Origin: a virus
Virus record (IMG/VR): IMGVR_UViG_3300041402_000691
Coordinates: 1-48,510 of that record
Length of the DNA stretch: 48,510 nt
Strand: one strand, 5' to 3'
Shown here piece by piece: positions 1-8,746 of this stretch (positions are counted from its first letter, which is position 1; each line of letters starts with the position of its first letter). A model generated the notes under the pieces. It saw only the letters and a program-made list of their open reading frames with translations. It was not told the origin of the DNA and searched no databases. The position numbers and the translations under genes were made by a program.

Positions 1-1
1 A

Positions 2-94
2 GCTGCGGGCGATATTGATGTCCGCGAAACCGCTAAAGACCCCGCTGCTTACCGGAAGGCACGTAAAGAAGGTGCCATACCGATTGGAAACTAA
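2..94 (+). CDS. C-terminal end of a gene cut by the window edge, upstream of the coat protein
   Basis: An open frame runs from the window edge to TAA at 92-94 and ends in a charged tail (D-P-A-A-Y-R-K-A-R-K-E-G). Such tails are common in phage scaffold or capsid-assembly proteins, and the place just before the coat gene fits that, but the body of the protein is missing so the function is inference only. The coat ribosome site begins three bases after the stop. Confidence 0.5.
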   Translation, partial: AAGDIDVRETAKDPAAYRKARKEGAIPIGN

Positions 95-113
95 GCAGGA
101 GGAAAAAACAACC

Positions 114-1514
114 ATGAAATTTTATTTTGAAAAAATCTGGACACCCGTCTTTGACGGTAATGACATTGACGCCCTTATCCCCGAGGTATGGGCACAAGAA
201 GCCTTGATGGTTCTCGAAGCCAATGCAGTTGCGGCTGGCCTCGTCTATCGAGACTTTGAAGACGAAATCGCGCAATTCGGCGATATCGTAAACGCGCATC
301 GTCCGCGCAAATTCCAGGCCAAACGGAAGGGCTATGACGATGATGTTGTAACTCAAGCGGCAGTCGCGGATAATATTCCGGTGCCATTGAACCAGCATCT
401 GTATACTTCCTTCATCATCAAAGATGGTGAGGAATCCAAGTCCTTCAAATCACTGCGGGATATGTATTTGATTCCGGCCTTGGAATCAATCAATCAGGCC
501 ATGGACGTGATGGTTCTCGGCCAGGTCTACAATTTCCTCGACAATGCCGTGGGTCAGTTAGGTGTGGCTCTGGATGAAGACACCGTTGTCGATGTTGAGA
601 CCAAATTCAACACGCTTCATGTGCCGCCCGGCCAACGTTTTGGACTTCTGACCCCGCAGGCCAAAGGTCAGGCATCCAAGATTGACAAATTCACGGATGC
701 CAACCGTATTGGTGATGATGGTACTGCCATTAGAACCGGCGCCCTGGGGTTCTTGTATGGAACCAACTGGATTATGGCGCAAAATGCTCCGTTCATCAGT
801 TCCGAGCGTGAAGTCTATGCAACAGCTCTGACCGCCAATGAACCTATTGGTGAAACAGTTCTTGCTGTTACGGCTTTTGCCGCTGAGCATGATGCCCATG
901 TTGGTGGGTGGTTAACTGTTGCCGGTGATATGACACCACAGAAGATTATCTCTGTGGATAATGCCGCCGAAACAATTACCATTTCCCCGGGCCTGAGAGA
1001 TGCCTGTGTCAGTACAGCAGTTGTTACCATTTATGTTCCTGGTCTGATCGACCTGTCGGCAGGTTATGCAGCCGACTGGTACAAAGAGGTTGAGATAGAC
1101 ACTGTCACCGTCGCTCCCGAAACCGGTCAGCTCATGAGTTTTGATGATGCGACCACTCCGGCAGCTTTTACGTCCGAAAGTGCGTATGCCGTTATGCCGG
1201 GCGCAACCACCACGTTAGTCCTGCCAGAAGTACCTGTCAGGGTAGCCGTGGATAATAATGATATCGTCGGTCTTGGGCCGTCGGGTAATTATAGCTTCTG
1301 CTTTCATCCCGAAGCGATCGCCCTTGTGACCCGTCCTCTGGCAGCCCCGGCAGCCGGAACCGGCGCGCTCGCATCCGTTGCAAGCTATAACGGATTGTCC
1401 ATTCGTGTTGTTATGACATATGATGGTGTGAAGCAAGGTCATTTGGTGACCGTCGATATGCTGTGTGGCATCAAGGTTCTGAATACCGACCTTGGTATTC
1501 CACTGCTCAGCTAA
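114..1514 (+). CDS. major capsid protein, P22 coat-like
   Basis: This 466-residue protein resembles the P22-type coat family (HK97 fold with an inserted domain). The N-terminal half has the pattern PEVWAQEALMVLEAN, then RDFEDE-AQFGD and later FIIKDGEESKSF, which I recognise from this family. Residues of about 225-310 look like an inserted beta-rich domain. I chose ATG at 114 rather than the longer frame from 15, because AGGAGG lies at 97-102 and the upstream gene occupies the longer frame. It forms the icosahedral shell. The first 13 codons share an unexpected stretch with the tail tube gene at 2453. Confidence 0.85.
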   Translation: MKFYFEKIWTPVFDGNDIDALIPEVWAQEALMVLEANAVAAGLVYRDFEDEIAQFGDIVNAHRPRKFQAKRKGYDDDVVTQAAVADNIPVPLNQHLYTSFIIKDGEESKSFKSLRDMYLIPALESINQAMDVMVLGQVYNFLDNAVGQLGVALDEDTVVDVETKFNTLHVPPGQRFGLLTPQAKGQASKIDKFTDANRIGDDGTAIRTGALGFLYGTNWIMAQNAPFISSEREVYATALTANEPIGETVLAVTAFAAEHDAHVGGWLTVAGDMTPQKIISVDNAAETITISPGLRDACVSTAVVTIYVPGLIDLSAGYAADWYKEVEIDTVTVAPETGQLMSFDDATTPAAFTSESAYAVMPGATTTLVLPEVPVRVAVDNNDIVGLGPSGNYSFCFHPEAIALVTRPLAAPAAGTGALASVASYNGLSIRVVMTYDGVKQGHLVTVDMLCGIKVLNTDLGIPLLS

Positions 1515-1516
1515 GC

Positions 1517-1531
1517 TGATTTTTCAAATCA
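1517..1531. repeat. intergenic copy of the dispersed palindrome (exact)
   Basis: TGATTTTTCAAATCA sits two bases after the coat stop codon and just before the ribosome site of the next gene, so it lies exactly in the junction between coat and connector genes. It belongs to the genome-wide GATTTNNNAAATC family and could act as an operator or roadblock between the two. Confidence 0.8.
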
Positions 1532-1543
1532 GAGGTGGAATTA

Positions 1544-1975
1544 ATGAACAACTTAAGGCAAATAAGTAATATTATCTATCGGTTGAAACGAAATTATGGC
1601 GTTCTTGTTATTTTACGCCGTCTGATCAAAGATAGAACTGATCTTGAGACTGGTAGAGTATCTCGGGAATATACCCAAGTTAAAATCAAACGGGGAATTG
1701 TTTTACCCGAGAAGCTTATTCCAACTTTTGCTTATGATCTTGCCTATATAGCTGCGAATAAAAATTTCACCTACGGCGGACTGTTTGGTTCTTCAACACG
1801 GCTTGTTATTCTTGATGGTAAGGACGTCCCATCGACTTTCATTATTACTGAGAATGATGAATTAGTTTTTAGTGATAAAGTTCATGCTGTAAAATCTATT
1901 AACGATACAGCAGAGAAGAAGGGATACATTCTAACAGTAACAACAATCTCAAGTGTGGATAAAGTCAATGAATGA
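1544..1975 (+). CDS. probable head-closure or connector protein
   Basis: This 143-residue protein lies directly downstream of the coat gene, the usual place for head-tail connector and stopper genes. The C-terminal half (VHAVKSINDT...KGYILTVTTI) has the beta-strand look of small adaptor/stopper proteins, but no diagnostic motif is visible. ATG 1544 is preferred to GTG 1535 because AGAGG at 1531-1535 is then well spaced. The stop overlaps the start of the next gene, which suggests translational coupling. Confidence 0.5.
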   Translation: MNNLRQISNIIYRLKRNYGVLVILRRLIKDRTDLETGRVSREYTQVKIKRGIVLPEKLIPTFAYDLAYIAANKNFTYGGLFGSSTRLVILDGKDVPSTFIITENDELVFSDKVHAVKSINDTAEKKGYILTVTTISSVDKVNE

Positions 1976-2441
1976 GAACTGGCCAAGATGGATATTTGCA
2001 TCGGTTACAAAGCATTTTGATGGTAACTTGAATGCCTATGAAATTTTTTATGAGGGTCAAAAGCGTTCGGCCGAGAATTTCCAAACTGACCTTATTGAGG
2101 TTCGAATGGACGGCCCGTATTATTTGCAGCTCAGTAAGACTGAGTATAATGCAAAGATTGAAATTAATCTTCTTGCTCAAGCCGCAATTGACGAAAAAGA
2201 TTTTCATAAGATTCATAGAATGGTTGGAGTAGTCGCGACAGGATTTGCCCCAGGAATCCAAGTTTTTAAGTATGGCAATGGGGTAATTGATGATGATTCC
2301 TTGATCGGTTGCCTTGATCTAATCCAAGACCGTCAGAATAGGGAGTTTCTGGTAATAAATCACTTTGGTCAACTCGATCCTGAAAAACAGATAATGCAAG
2401 CCACTGTTGAAGGACATTACGAAATCCAATTAACTGGTTAA
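1968..2441 (+). CDS. probable tail-completion or tail-terminator protein
   Basis: This 157-residue protein starts at ATG 1968, overlapping the previous stop at 1973-1975. It lies between the connector-like gene and the tail tube gene, where tail terminators are normally found. Visible features are an N-terminal NWPRWIFASVTKHF segment and a DGPYY...LSK stretch followed by a predicted strand-helix region. No catalytic motif is seen. The role rests on gene order and is inference. Confidence 0.5.
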   Translation: MNENWPRWIFASVTKHFDGNLNAYEIFYEGQKRSAENFQTDLIEVRMDGPYYLQLSKTEYNAKIEINLLAQAAIDEKDFHKIHRMVGVVATGFAPGIQVFKYGNGVIDDDSLIGCLDLIQDRQNREFLVINHFGQLDPEKQIMQATVEGHYEIQLTG

Positions 2442-2452
2442 AGGAGACAACC

Positions 2453-3268
2453 ATGCATAATTTTGTAAGAATTTGGACACCCGTCTTCGCGACCATTGAC
2501 CTCAAATATGCAACCATCACAATTAAGGATGGATCAATTGGTGCATTAGTATCTGTTGCCGGTGGTGCTTCGGAATGGACAGACTCTCCGACGACTCCAG
2601 GTGAAGCATATTACACTGGAGCCGCCATGACGTCCAAACCTGTGCACGTTGAGCTTGGTGGTGTTGACATTACATTGCAAGAAGGGTCACTTGGCTCTCT
2701 CGTCGAGAATGAGTGGGCGTGGGGTGACCAAGATACCCTTGGCGCAAGTACCATGTACATCAAGCTTCCTGGTGACGGTGATCCTGACGCTCTGGCTGCT
2801 GACTATCTCAAGATTGCTTTGACAGCAGTTCAAGAGAGCATTGAGGTCAAGATCGGTGAAGGAAATTTAACTTACTCCGAGAACAAAACGATTGAATATA
2901 TTCTCGATCGTGGTCTTCTCGATGATGTTCGTGAAGGGGATCAGGTACCGCTTGATCTCAACTTCGACTTCCAATGGGAATATATTGTTGGTGCAACCGG
3001 CGGTAGCGTTCCAACGGTGGAAGAAGCGTTAAAGGGAACTGGTGAGGCAGACGATTGGGTATCAACTGACTCGGATGCTTGTCGTCCGTATGCAGTTGAT
3101 ATTGAAATTGAGTATCTGCCTGTACCGGACACTTGTGGCGATGGTGAAGTCATTACGTTCAATGATTTCCGCTATGAGACCCTTGACCACGATCTTCGCG
3201 AGGGAACCATCAGTTGTTCTGGACGTTGTAATGTGACAAAGGCCACGGCTGTAAGGACTGCTCAATAA
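2453..3268 (+). CDS. probable major tail tube protein
   Basis: The protein has 271 residues, is acidic and beta-rich, and follows the terminator-like gene with AAAGGAG before ATG 2453. Position, size and composition fit the tail tube subunit of siphoviruses. Residues 7-12 (IWTPVF) repeat residues 8-13 of the coat protein, with 14 identical bases (TGGACACCCGTCTT) behind them, although the rest of the two proteins is unrelated. The gene is followed by a palindrome at 3274 and a GC-rich hairpin at 3295-3317. Confidence 0.65.
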   Translation: MHNFVRIWTPVFATIDLKYATITIKDGSIGALVSVAGGASEWTDSPTTPGEAYYTGAAMTSKPVHVELGGVDITLQEGSLGSLVENEWAWGDQDTLGASTMYIKLPGDGDPDALAADYLKIALTAVQESIEVKIGEGNLTYSENKTIEYILDRGLLDDVREGDQVPLDLNFDFQWEYIVGATGGSVPTVEEALKGTGEADDWVSTDSDACRPYAVDIEIEYLPVPDTCGDGEVITFNDFRYETLDHDLREGTISCSGRCNVTKATAVRTAQ

Positions 3269-3272
3269 GCCG

Positions 3273-3287
3273 TGATTTTAGGAATCA
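3273..3287. repeat. intergenic copy of the dispersed palindrome (one mismatch)
   Basis: TGATTTTAGGAATCA starts five bases after the tail tube stop codon. It has G in place of A at core position 9, the commonest variant of the family. Together with the site after the coat gene, this means the two most abundant structural genes are each followed by a copy. Confidence 0.65.
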
Positions 3288-3294
3288 TCCAAAT

Positions 3295-3317
3295 AGGGGC
3301 GGAGTTAATCCGCCCCT
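3295..3317 (+). terminator. GC-rich hairpin after the tail tube gene
   Basis: A perfect 9-bp stem (AGGGGCGGA / TCCGCCCCT) with a 5-base loop follows the tail tube gene. The U tract is very short, so it may be a weak terminator, or an RNA-processing or stability hairpin that keeps tube expression high relative to downstream genes. Confidence 0.55.
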
Positions 3318-3358
3318 TCTACCTTACCTATTGGGGTATAAATAGGGTTGGAGGAAAA

Positions 3359-3838
3359 ATGAAACTTAAAGGGAAAAAATTAGAAGGCCCACAGGAAAGA
3401 GTTGTTGTCCTACCAAGACAACAAGGTGAAAATTTAATTTTTAAATTTGCTGCTGTATTAGAAATGGACAATTTTGATAAATTATGTCCAATTCCTGAGC
3501 CAAAAGAAATATTAAAGCCGGGTGGCAATCGTGTTCTTGATATTGAAAGTAAAGAATATCGTGAAGCACTTGATGATTGGGCTATGAAAAAAACACACTA
3601 CATGTATCTGAAATCAATTGAAGCCACAGATGATCTCGAATGGGAAACTGTGGATATGAATGATCCAGATACATGGGAAAATTATGGTGAAGAATTGCTT
3701 GAAGCAGGTTTGACAGAAGCTGAAAGACTCAAACTTCTTCAAGTGTATTCAGAAGTGCAGGGTCTTGATCAAAGTAAGATTGACGCTGCAACGAAAAGTT
3801 TTTTAGCCACTCCCCAGGAGGCTCAAGAAAGTTCATAA
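3359..3838 (+). CDS. tail assembly chaperone, unshifted form (lambda gpG analogue)
   Basis: This 159-residue acidic protein lies between the tail tube and the tape measure, the position of the tail-assembly chaperones. ATG 3359 is chosen because TGGAGGA precedes it; the longer frame from 3272 would run through the hairpin and ribosome site. Near its 3' end the codons AGT TTT TTA contain the ideal -1 slippery heptamer T TTT TTA, and the -1 frame stays open well beyond the stop, as in the G/GT system. Confidence 0.75.
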   Translation: MKLKGKKLEGPQERVVVLPRQQGENLIFKFAAVLEMDNFDKLCPIPEPKEILKPGGNRVLDIESKEYREALDDWAMKKTHYMYLKSIEATDDLEWETVDMNDPDTWENYGEELLEAGLTEAERLKLLQVYSEVQGLDQSKIDAATKSFLATPQEAQESS

Positions 3839-4062
3839 TACCAAAGTATCGCACAGAGAAATACGCGATATGGCGAGCATGTGAACGATGGTTTATCCTA
3901 CCGCCTGGGGTTGTAAAAGAATGGGATGAAATGCATCCTTGGTTCCAAGCGCAGGTAATTGCTTATGATCAGATTCGTCAAATCGAGAAAGCTGAACACG
4001 AAGCAATGATTCTAAAGGCAACGCATGGCACAAAAAGCCATAATCCAGTACGGAAACGTTGA
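3359..4062 (+). CDS. tail assembly chaperone, -1 frameshift fusion (gpGT analogue)
   Basis: Reading 3359-3805 in frame and then slipping back one base at T TTT TTA (3799-3805) continues 3805-4062 to a TGA, giving about 234 residues. The extension contains an aromatic stretch (KYAIWRACERWFIL-PPG) and a helix ending in AEHEAMILKA, as T-domains often do. No good start codon and ribosome site precede the extension, which supports expression only as a fusion. The mechanism is well known for tailed phages; use of this site is inferred. Confidence 0.65.
3799..3805 (+). other. -1 ribosomal frameshift heptamer T TTT TTA
   Basis: The zero-frame codons are AGT TTT TTA GCC, so the heptamer TTTTTTA fits X XXY YYZ perfectly. 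It lies 11 codons before the stop of the short form, and the -1 frame is open from 3784 to 4062. A small stem (CTCC / GGAG) follows within 20 bases. Confidence 0.7.
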
Positions 4063-4582
4063 TATTACTGGTATCAAAGCAGCTATCGGTAAATTCAATA
4101 AGACTCAACATAAGCAAATGATCTTGCTTATGAAGGGAGCAGTTCGCGTCTTTGTCAAGACTACTGTTCAATACATCGGTGTTGATACCGGTATGACTGG
4201 CGGAACACTACAGCCAGTTGCCCAACAAGTTGGCACTGGTGTATTGGCGGAAGTTAGAGCCAGAGTAAAGCGTAGTTCAAGAACTGGTTTTACTACTATG
4301 ACGGGGCGTTATTATCGTTCTCGTAAAAGATCAATAGATGAAGGTATTAAAGCAGGACAAAATGCTTATGTGCTTAAATTTGGAACAGTTCAAAGACCAA
4401 GGATGATCTTTACTTTTAATACTAAAGTCTACCAGTTTGCATTGTGGGAACCTTCATGGCAGAGTTTAAATTTTGGTTTTGAAGCTATGATTGCTTATAT
4501 TAATCAAGAATTTGATAATCGATTTCCTTATGCTGAAATGGTGGATGCCCTCAATCTTAAACAGAAGGCGGGACAGAGATAA
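4025..4582 (+). CDS. tail/neck protein of unknown detailed function
   Basis: This 185-residue basic protein lies between the chaperone and the tape measure. It overlaps the 3' end of the frameshifted chaperone by 38 bases and the tape-measure start by one. A central VDTGMTGGTLQP segment and a later LKFGTVQRP segment recall gp10-like tail-completion proteins, but the evidence is thin. The ribosome site is a modest AAAGG. Confidence 0.5.
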   Translation: MAQKAIIQYGNVDITGIKAAIGKFNKTQHKQMILLMKGAVRVFVKTTVQYIGVDTGMTGGTLQPVAQQVGTGVLAEVRARVKRSSRTGFTTMTGRYYRSRKRSIDEGIKAGQNAYVLKFGTVQRPRMIFTFNTKVYQFALWEPSWQSLNFGFEAMIAYINQEFDNRFPYAEMVDALNLKQKAGQR

Positions 4583-7500
4583 TGCCAACTGAAAAAAACA
4601 TCAAAGCAACTGCTGATTTTACTTCAATCCTTAAAGAAATGAGTAAGATCATTAAGGGTTGGAACCAAGTAGCCACAGCTCAGATTCAAGCAAATAAAGG
4701 AGCTGATGCTCTCACAAAGAAGATTGATGCCCAAACGAAGGCTCTTACTCGTCTTGCTACTGAAAATAAGAAACTCAATACTTCATATCGTGATTTGGTA
4801 AATCAGCAAAAAGCTGTAGCCAGACAGACCGCTCGAACAACTGCAGAAATGAAGAAGCAGGCTGCACAGCAGTCTAAGCAAGTTAAGTTGTCTTCTGACT
4901 TTATTCAGAAGGGTCTTACTAAAAGAGAATTTCAGCGACGTGGCGCAACTTTTGGAGAGGTCTTTGATTATAAGACTTCTATCTCTCGTCTTAAAGAACT
5001 TCAAAAACAACACAGAGTATCTCATGCTCAAATTAAAAAGATGTGGGGTGAGTTGGCGCGCGGAGAGATTGTTGCATATACGGGCGCGCAACGTCGTGTT
5101 CGTGATCAATTAATAAAAATTCAAAAAGCACAGGTTGCACTCGGAACTCAAGCCAAAAAGACAGCAGCAGCTTTTAGAAAGCAAGCGGATGCAGAAGCCG
5201 CTGCTTTTGTTAAAGCTAATAAAAGAATAAGTGTTACCAGACGTGATCTGGGTCACATGAAAAGGGGTGTAGATGAATTAACGATCTCCTGGAAAAGTTT
5301 TATTCGTTTGCTTGCTGTTCAATTATTTCATCAAGCTGTTTCACTTTTTGTTAGGCAAGTTCGTGATGGTATTATGGCAACCATTGAACTTGAAAAACGA
5401 ATTGCGGAAGTTCAAACAATTTCGCAGAATCAGCCTTTGATCTTTGAAGAATGGCGCAAAGGATTGATTGCTGTTTCGGATGCTTGGGGATTACCTATAC
5501 TCGATACTGTTGAAGGTGCTTATCAAGCACTTTCGAATCAAATAGCAGAAGGCACTGAAGCCTTGCAGTTTATGACAGAAGCAAGCCAGTTTGCTGTTAC
5601 AACTGTTGCAAGTACTGCTGATTCTGTAAATCTACTTACTGCTACTTTGAATGCTTTCAATCTTACTGTTGATGATACCGAAGCAGTTGCAGCATCATTC
5701 TTTAAGACAATTGAACTTGGTCGCGTTCGTGCAGCGGAAATGGCTAATACCTTTGGCCGTATTGCTGTTCCTGCTGAAAAGCTTGGAATTGAACTTAATG
5801 AACTTCAAGCTGCAATTTCCTCTGCAACTATTCAAGGTTTGAAATACAACGAAGCAGCTACCCTTATTAGAAATGTTCTTTTAAAACTTATTAGACCAAC
5901 TGACGCCATGAAGCGGTTGTTTGCTGAATGGGGTGTGGTATCCGGTGAAGCAGCTATTCAAACTTTTACCTTTGCCGGTGTACTTGCTAAGATTGAAGAA
6001 GCATCACAGGGATCATCCACGGAACTTGGTGAATTGTTTGGACGTATTCGAGCAATCACTGGTGCTATGTTATTCGCAGGCCGAGGTCTTGTGCGTTATC
6101 AAGAAAATCTTGAAGAAATTATTAAGTCAACTGAAACTTATAATGAGAGAACTGCTATTGTCACAGAGAATACTGGTAAACGACTTGAAATTGAACTTAA
6201 TAAAATTAGTAATTTCTTTCTTGAACTTGGTGATCGTTTTCTTAGAAATATCGATGTAATTAGTGGTGGATTTGCTGGATTAACTTCTGCTGTTAGAATT
6301 TTTACAAGGACTATGGGATCGTTGCTTATTCCTACAATTCTTCTTGCAACTAAAGCTTTTATCACATTTATTGCAACATCTCAAAGAGCATGGTTAATCC
6401 TTTCTCGTTTTGGTGGTGTTCTTGGATTTGCTGTTGGTCTTCAAATATTTTTTGAGCTATGGCAAAAACGTATTGATCAGATAAATACAGCTACATTAGA
6501 AAATCAAGAAAATTGGCATAGAGAACGAATTAAACAAATTAATAAAGAACGTGATGTCCAAATTAAAGCAATAAAAGATGCTAACAGAGCTGTTTTTCAA
6601 CAACTTGCATCAAGAATCTCTGTTACTGAATTATCTCTTAAAGCAGAAGAAAAAGCTTATAAAAGATATACAGATTTCGTCAAATCAGTTGGTTCTGCAA
6701 CAGCAAAGGCTATTGGCAAACGAATTCGTGAGATTAGAAATGAAATTAAAAGATTAGATACTCTTATAAATACAGCAGATTTTGCCAGAGGTCTTCGTAG
6801 TACGATTGATCAAGCTGTTATCGAACGTCGTATATCTGGAGCCGATACAGGAATAGAGCCAACAAAAGCTGCTAAATTTGCTTTTGTTCAAGCTGCTTTG
6901 ATTACTGCTCAAGAAAAAGCAAGAATCTCAGCTATCCGAGGTCAGGAAAAAGAATTTGAATATTGGTCACAGTTTATTCAGTCTTTAACAATGCAAGCTG
7001 TTGCTATTAGTGATACAATGGAGCAAGGCCAAAAGCGTATTGCTGATGGTGGTCGTTTTATTGAAAATCAATTAAAAAAACAATTTGCATCACGTGAAGC
7101 CCTTTCAAGATTTGCTGATGAAGAAAAGAAACAAGAAGAACAAAAATTAAAAAGATTAGAGCTTCTTCGGAAAAAGGCTATTGACTTAACAACTTCTCTT
7201 GCGGAACAACAATTAGAACTTTTGGATATTGAAGATGCATCTGTTCTTGAAGCTGCATTAAGAGGACAAAAGCATGGATTAAGAGAATTACTTAAAATTG
7301 CTTCTGCTTTGGGAGCCGAAGGATTTACTGCTGAATCCTTGCAACTTGCTCAAGCAAATTTAAGATTAGCAACTGAACAAAAAATCTTACGACTTAAATC
7401 CACAGAAGAATTTAATATCCTTAAACGGAATGAAAAATTTCAGATTCGGAAAATCGAACTTGAGCAGGAATATATTAATTTGATTAGAGAGGCCATTGCA

Positions 7501-7854
7501 TTGCAAAAAGAACTTGGGATTCAAACTGGAAGGCTTGCAAATTTATTACCGGCTATTGTAGGAGGCTTAGCACCGCCACCATCGAGACAAGCCGGTGGCC
7601 ATGGGATAGATACACAAATTGCTCGTCTGGCTCCAAATGAAACAGTAATGAATCCAGGAGCATCAAGACGTTTTTATAGTACATTAACGGCAATGAATGC
7701 AGGGATTCAGAGATTTGCTAATGGTGGCGCGCCTGTTCAATATAGTGTCGGAGATATTCATTTACACCCACAGGATGCGAGTAAAGTTGATGTAATTTCA
7801 ATCGGAAAAGGTCTGCGTCGAGAAATTCGCAGAGGAAGGTTACGGCTAAATTGA
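4582..7854 (+). CDS. tail tape measure protein
   Basis: This is a 1090-residue protein, the longest gene in the window, with a helical Lys/Gln/Ala-rich N-terminus, hydrophobic stretches near residues 570-630, and long coiled-coil regions. Residues of about 265-490 (ELEKRIAEVQTI, FAVTTVASTADSVNLL, FGRIAVPAEKLGIELNELQAA) match the PhageMin_Tail/TP901-type tape-measure domain. It sets tail length and enters the cell during ejection. Exact or one-mismatch palindromes lie inside it at 4792, 5620 and 7443. Its TGA overlaps the TTG of the next gene. Confidence 0.92.
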   Translation: MPTEKNIKATADFTSILKEMSKIIKGWNQVATAQIQANKGADALTKKIDAQTKALTRLATENKKLNTSYRDLVNQQKAVARQTARTTAEMKKQAAQQSKQVKLSSDFIQKGLTKREFQRRGATFGEVFDYKTSISRLKELQKQHRVSHAQIKKMWGELARGEIVAYTGAQRRVRDQLIKIQKAQVALGTQAKKTAAAFRKQADAEAAAFVKANKRISVTRRDLGHMKRGVDELTISWKSFIRLLAVQLFHQAVSLFVRQVRDGIMATIELEKRIAEVQTISQNQPLIFEEWRKGLIAVSDAWGLPILDTVEGAYQALSNQIAEGTEALQFMTEASQFAVTTVASTADSVNLLTATLNAFNLTVDDTEAVAASFFKTIELGRVRAAEMANTFGRIAVPAEKLGIELNELQAAISSATIQGLKYNEAATLIRNVLLKLIRPTDAMKRLFAEWGVVSGEAAIQTFTFAGVLAKIEEASQGSSTELGELFGRIRAITGAMLFAGRGLVRYQENLEEIIKSTETYNERTAIVTENTGKRLEIELNKISNFFLELGDRFLRNIDVISGGFAGLTSAVRIFTRTMGSLLIPTILLATKAFITFIATSQRAWLILSRFGGVLGFAVGLQIFFELWQKRIDQINTATLENQENWHRERIKQINKERDVQIKAIKDANRAVFQQLASRISVTELSLKAEEKAYKRYTDFVKSVGSATAKAIGKRIREIRNEIKRLDTLINTADFARGLRSTIDQAVIERRISGADTGIEPTKAAKFAFVQAALITAQEKARISAIRGQEKEFEYWSQFIQSLTMQAVAISDTMEQGQKRIADGGRFIENQLKKQFASREALSRFADEEKKQEEQKLKRLELLRKKAIDLTTSLAEQQLELLDIEDASVLEAALRGQKHGLRELLKIASALGAEGFTAESLQLAQANLRLATEQKILRLKSTEEFNILKRNEKFQIRKIELEQEYINLIREAIALQKELGIQTGRLANLLPAIVGGLAPPPSRQAGGHGIDTQIARLAPNETVMNPGASRRFYSTLTAMNAGIQRFANGGAPVQYSVGDIHLHPQDASKVDVISIGKGLRREIRRGRLRLN

Positions 7855-8384
7855 GCTTCAATATTTCATACAGTCCTTATAGTGTTGATTTGCCAAATCC
7901 GAATCTTGAGGATACACGAAGGTTTTCTTCCCAAGGACTCAAAAGGCGAACTCCAGGTGGCGTGGTCAAGTATTTTAAAGATTCTGATTGGCCTGTTGTT
8001 GAAACGTTCATATATGACTTTGTTCGTTTAACTCAAACAGAACGTAATGATCTTCTTGAGCTTCTTGAAGCAGGAGCCGGTCTTGAGATATCGACGACAG
8101 ATCATCATGGTGCAGCCAGGACAGGCTATATTGTTACTCCAGTTGCTGAGATTGTAACTGTTCGTGATGATTGCTTCTATGATGCTCATTTTGAATACAT
8201 GGCGAATATAATTGTAAATGTCACTGGAGATTGTCCAGAAGATGCTACACCAGATACACCTGTTCCTGGAGATGCTGATTATCACCAGACACTCGATAAC
8301 GACGACTTTTATAGGATTTATGCTGAGGATAATGATCCTATGGAAGCAGAAGATGATAGTCCAATTTATATTGAGGCTTTTTGA
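7851..8384 (+). CDS. small tail protein, paralogue of the next gene
   Basis: This 177-residue protein starts at TTG 7851, with GAGGAAGG upstream and a 4-base overlap with the tape-measure stop. It has a VDLPNPNLED motif near residue 15, an ISTTDHHGAARTGYI stretch in the middle and a strongly acidic C-terminal tail. The gene at 8384 shows the same order of motifs, so the two are paralogues. They probably form the distal tail just after the tape measure. An exact palindrome at 7887 encodes D-L-P-N-P. Confidence 0.7.
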   Translation: MSFNISYSPYSVDLPNPNLEDTRRFSSQGLKRRTPGGVVKYFKDSDWPVVETFIYDFVRLTQTERNDLLELLEAGAGLEISTTDHHGAARTGYIVTPVAEIVTVRDDCFYDAHFEYMANIIVNVTGDCPEDATPDTPVPGDADYHQTLDNDDFYRIYAEDNDPMEAEDDSPIYIEAF

Positions 8385-8746
8385 TGGTAACTTTCACATA
8401 TCCATATGTCACTCCGACAATCACAGTGCAAGTTCCAAATCCTAATCTTGGGGATGCACAACAAGATGAACACGATGCAAACTTTGGAATTGCTATGAGT
8501 GCGCGGGTCTACAGTTATATCAGCACCCCCACACGACGCCGGTTATTGTTAACTTTCTCAAAGCTGAATTTGACAAAAATGACTGATTTAAAAAATCTAA
8601 TCTATCATTCTGCAAGTGGGGAGATTGGGTATCTTGATCATGAAAGTCGACAATGGCGCGGGCATGTAATGAATGACCCCTTTGAGGATCAGGCTGGCAA
8701 AAACTTTCAAGTTATAACCCTCGAATTCGAAGGATCAATAGTATGA
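8384..8746 (+). CDS. small tail protein, paralogue of the preceding gene
   Basis: This 120-residue protein shares VPNPNLGD near the N-terminus and a GEIGYLDHESRQWRGHV segment that aligns with the DHHGAARTGYI segment of its upstream neighbour. It lacks the acidic tail. ATG 8384 overlaps the previous stop and the frame overlaps the next gene by 4 bases, so these genes are probably translationally coupled. An exact palindrome at 8585 encodes D-L-K-N-L. Confidence 0.7.
   Translation: MVTFTYPYVTPTITVQVPNPNLGDAQQDEHDANFGIAMSARVYSYISTPTRRRLLLTFSKLNLTKMTDLKNLIYHSASGEIGYLDHESRQWRGHVMNDPFEDQAGKNFQVITLEFEGSIV

Noticed and set aside
15-113. N-terminal extension of the coat protein to 15
   Set aside because: The upstream gene occupies this DNA in another frame and AGGAGG at 97-102 points to ATG 114.
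6673-6686. GATTTCGTCAAATC and similar sites with a 4-base or 2-base centre (also 9637, 10095, 11772, 13999, 23164)
   Set aside because: Spacing differs from the 13-bp family. They are too few to separate from chance, so I did not count them.
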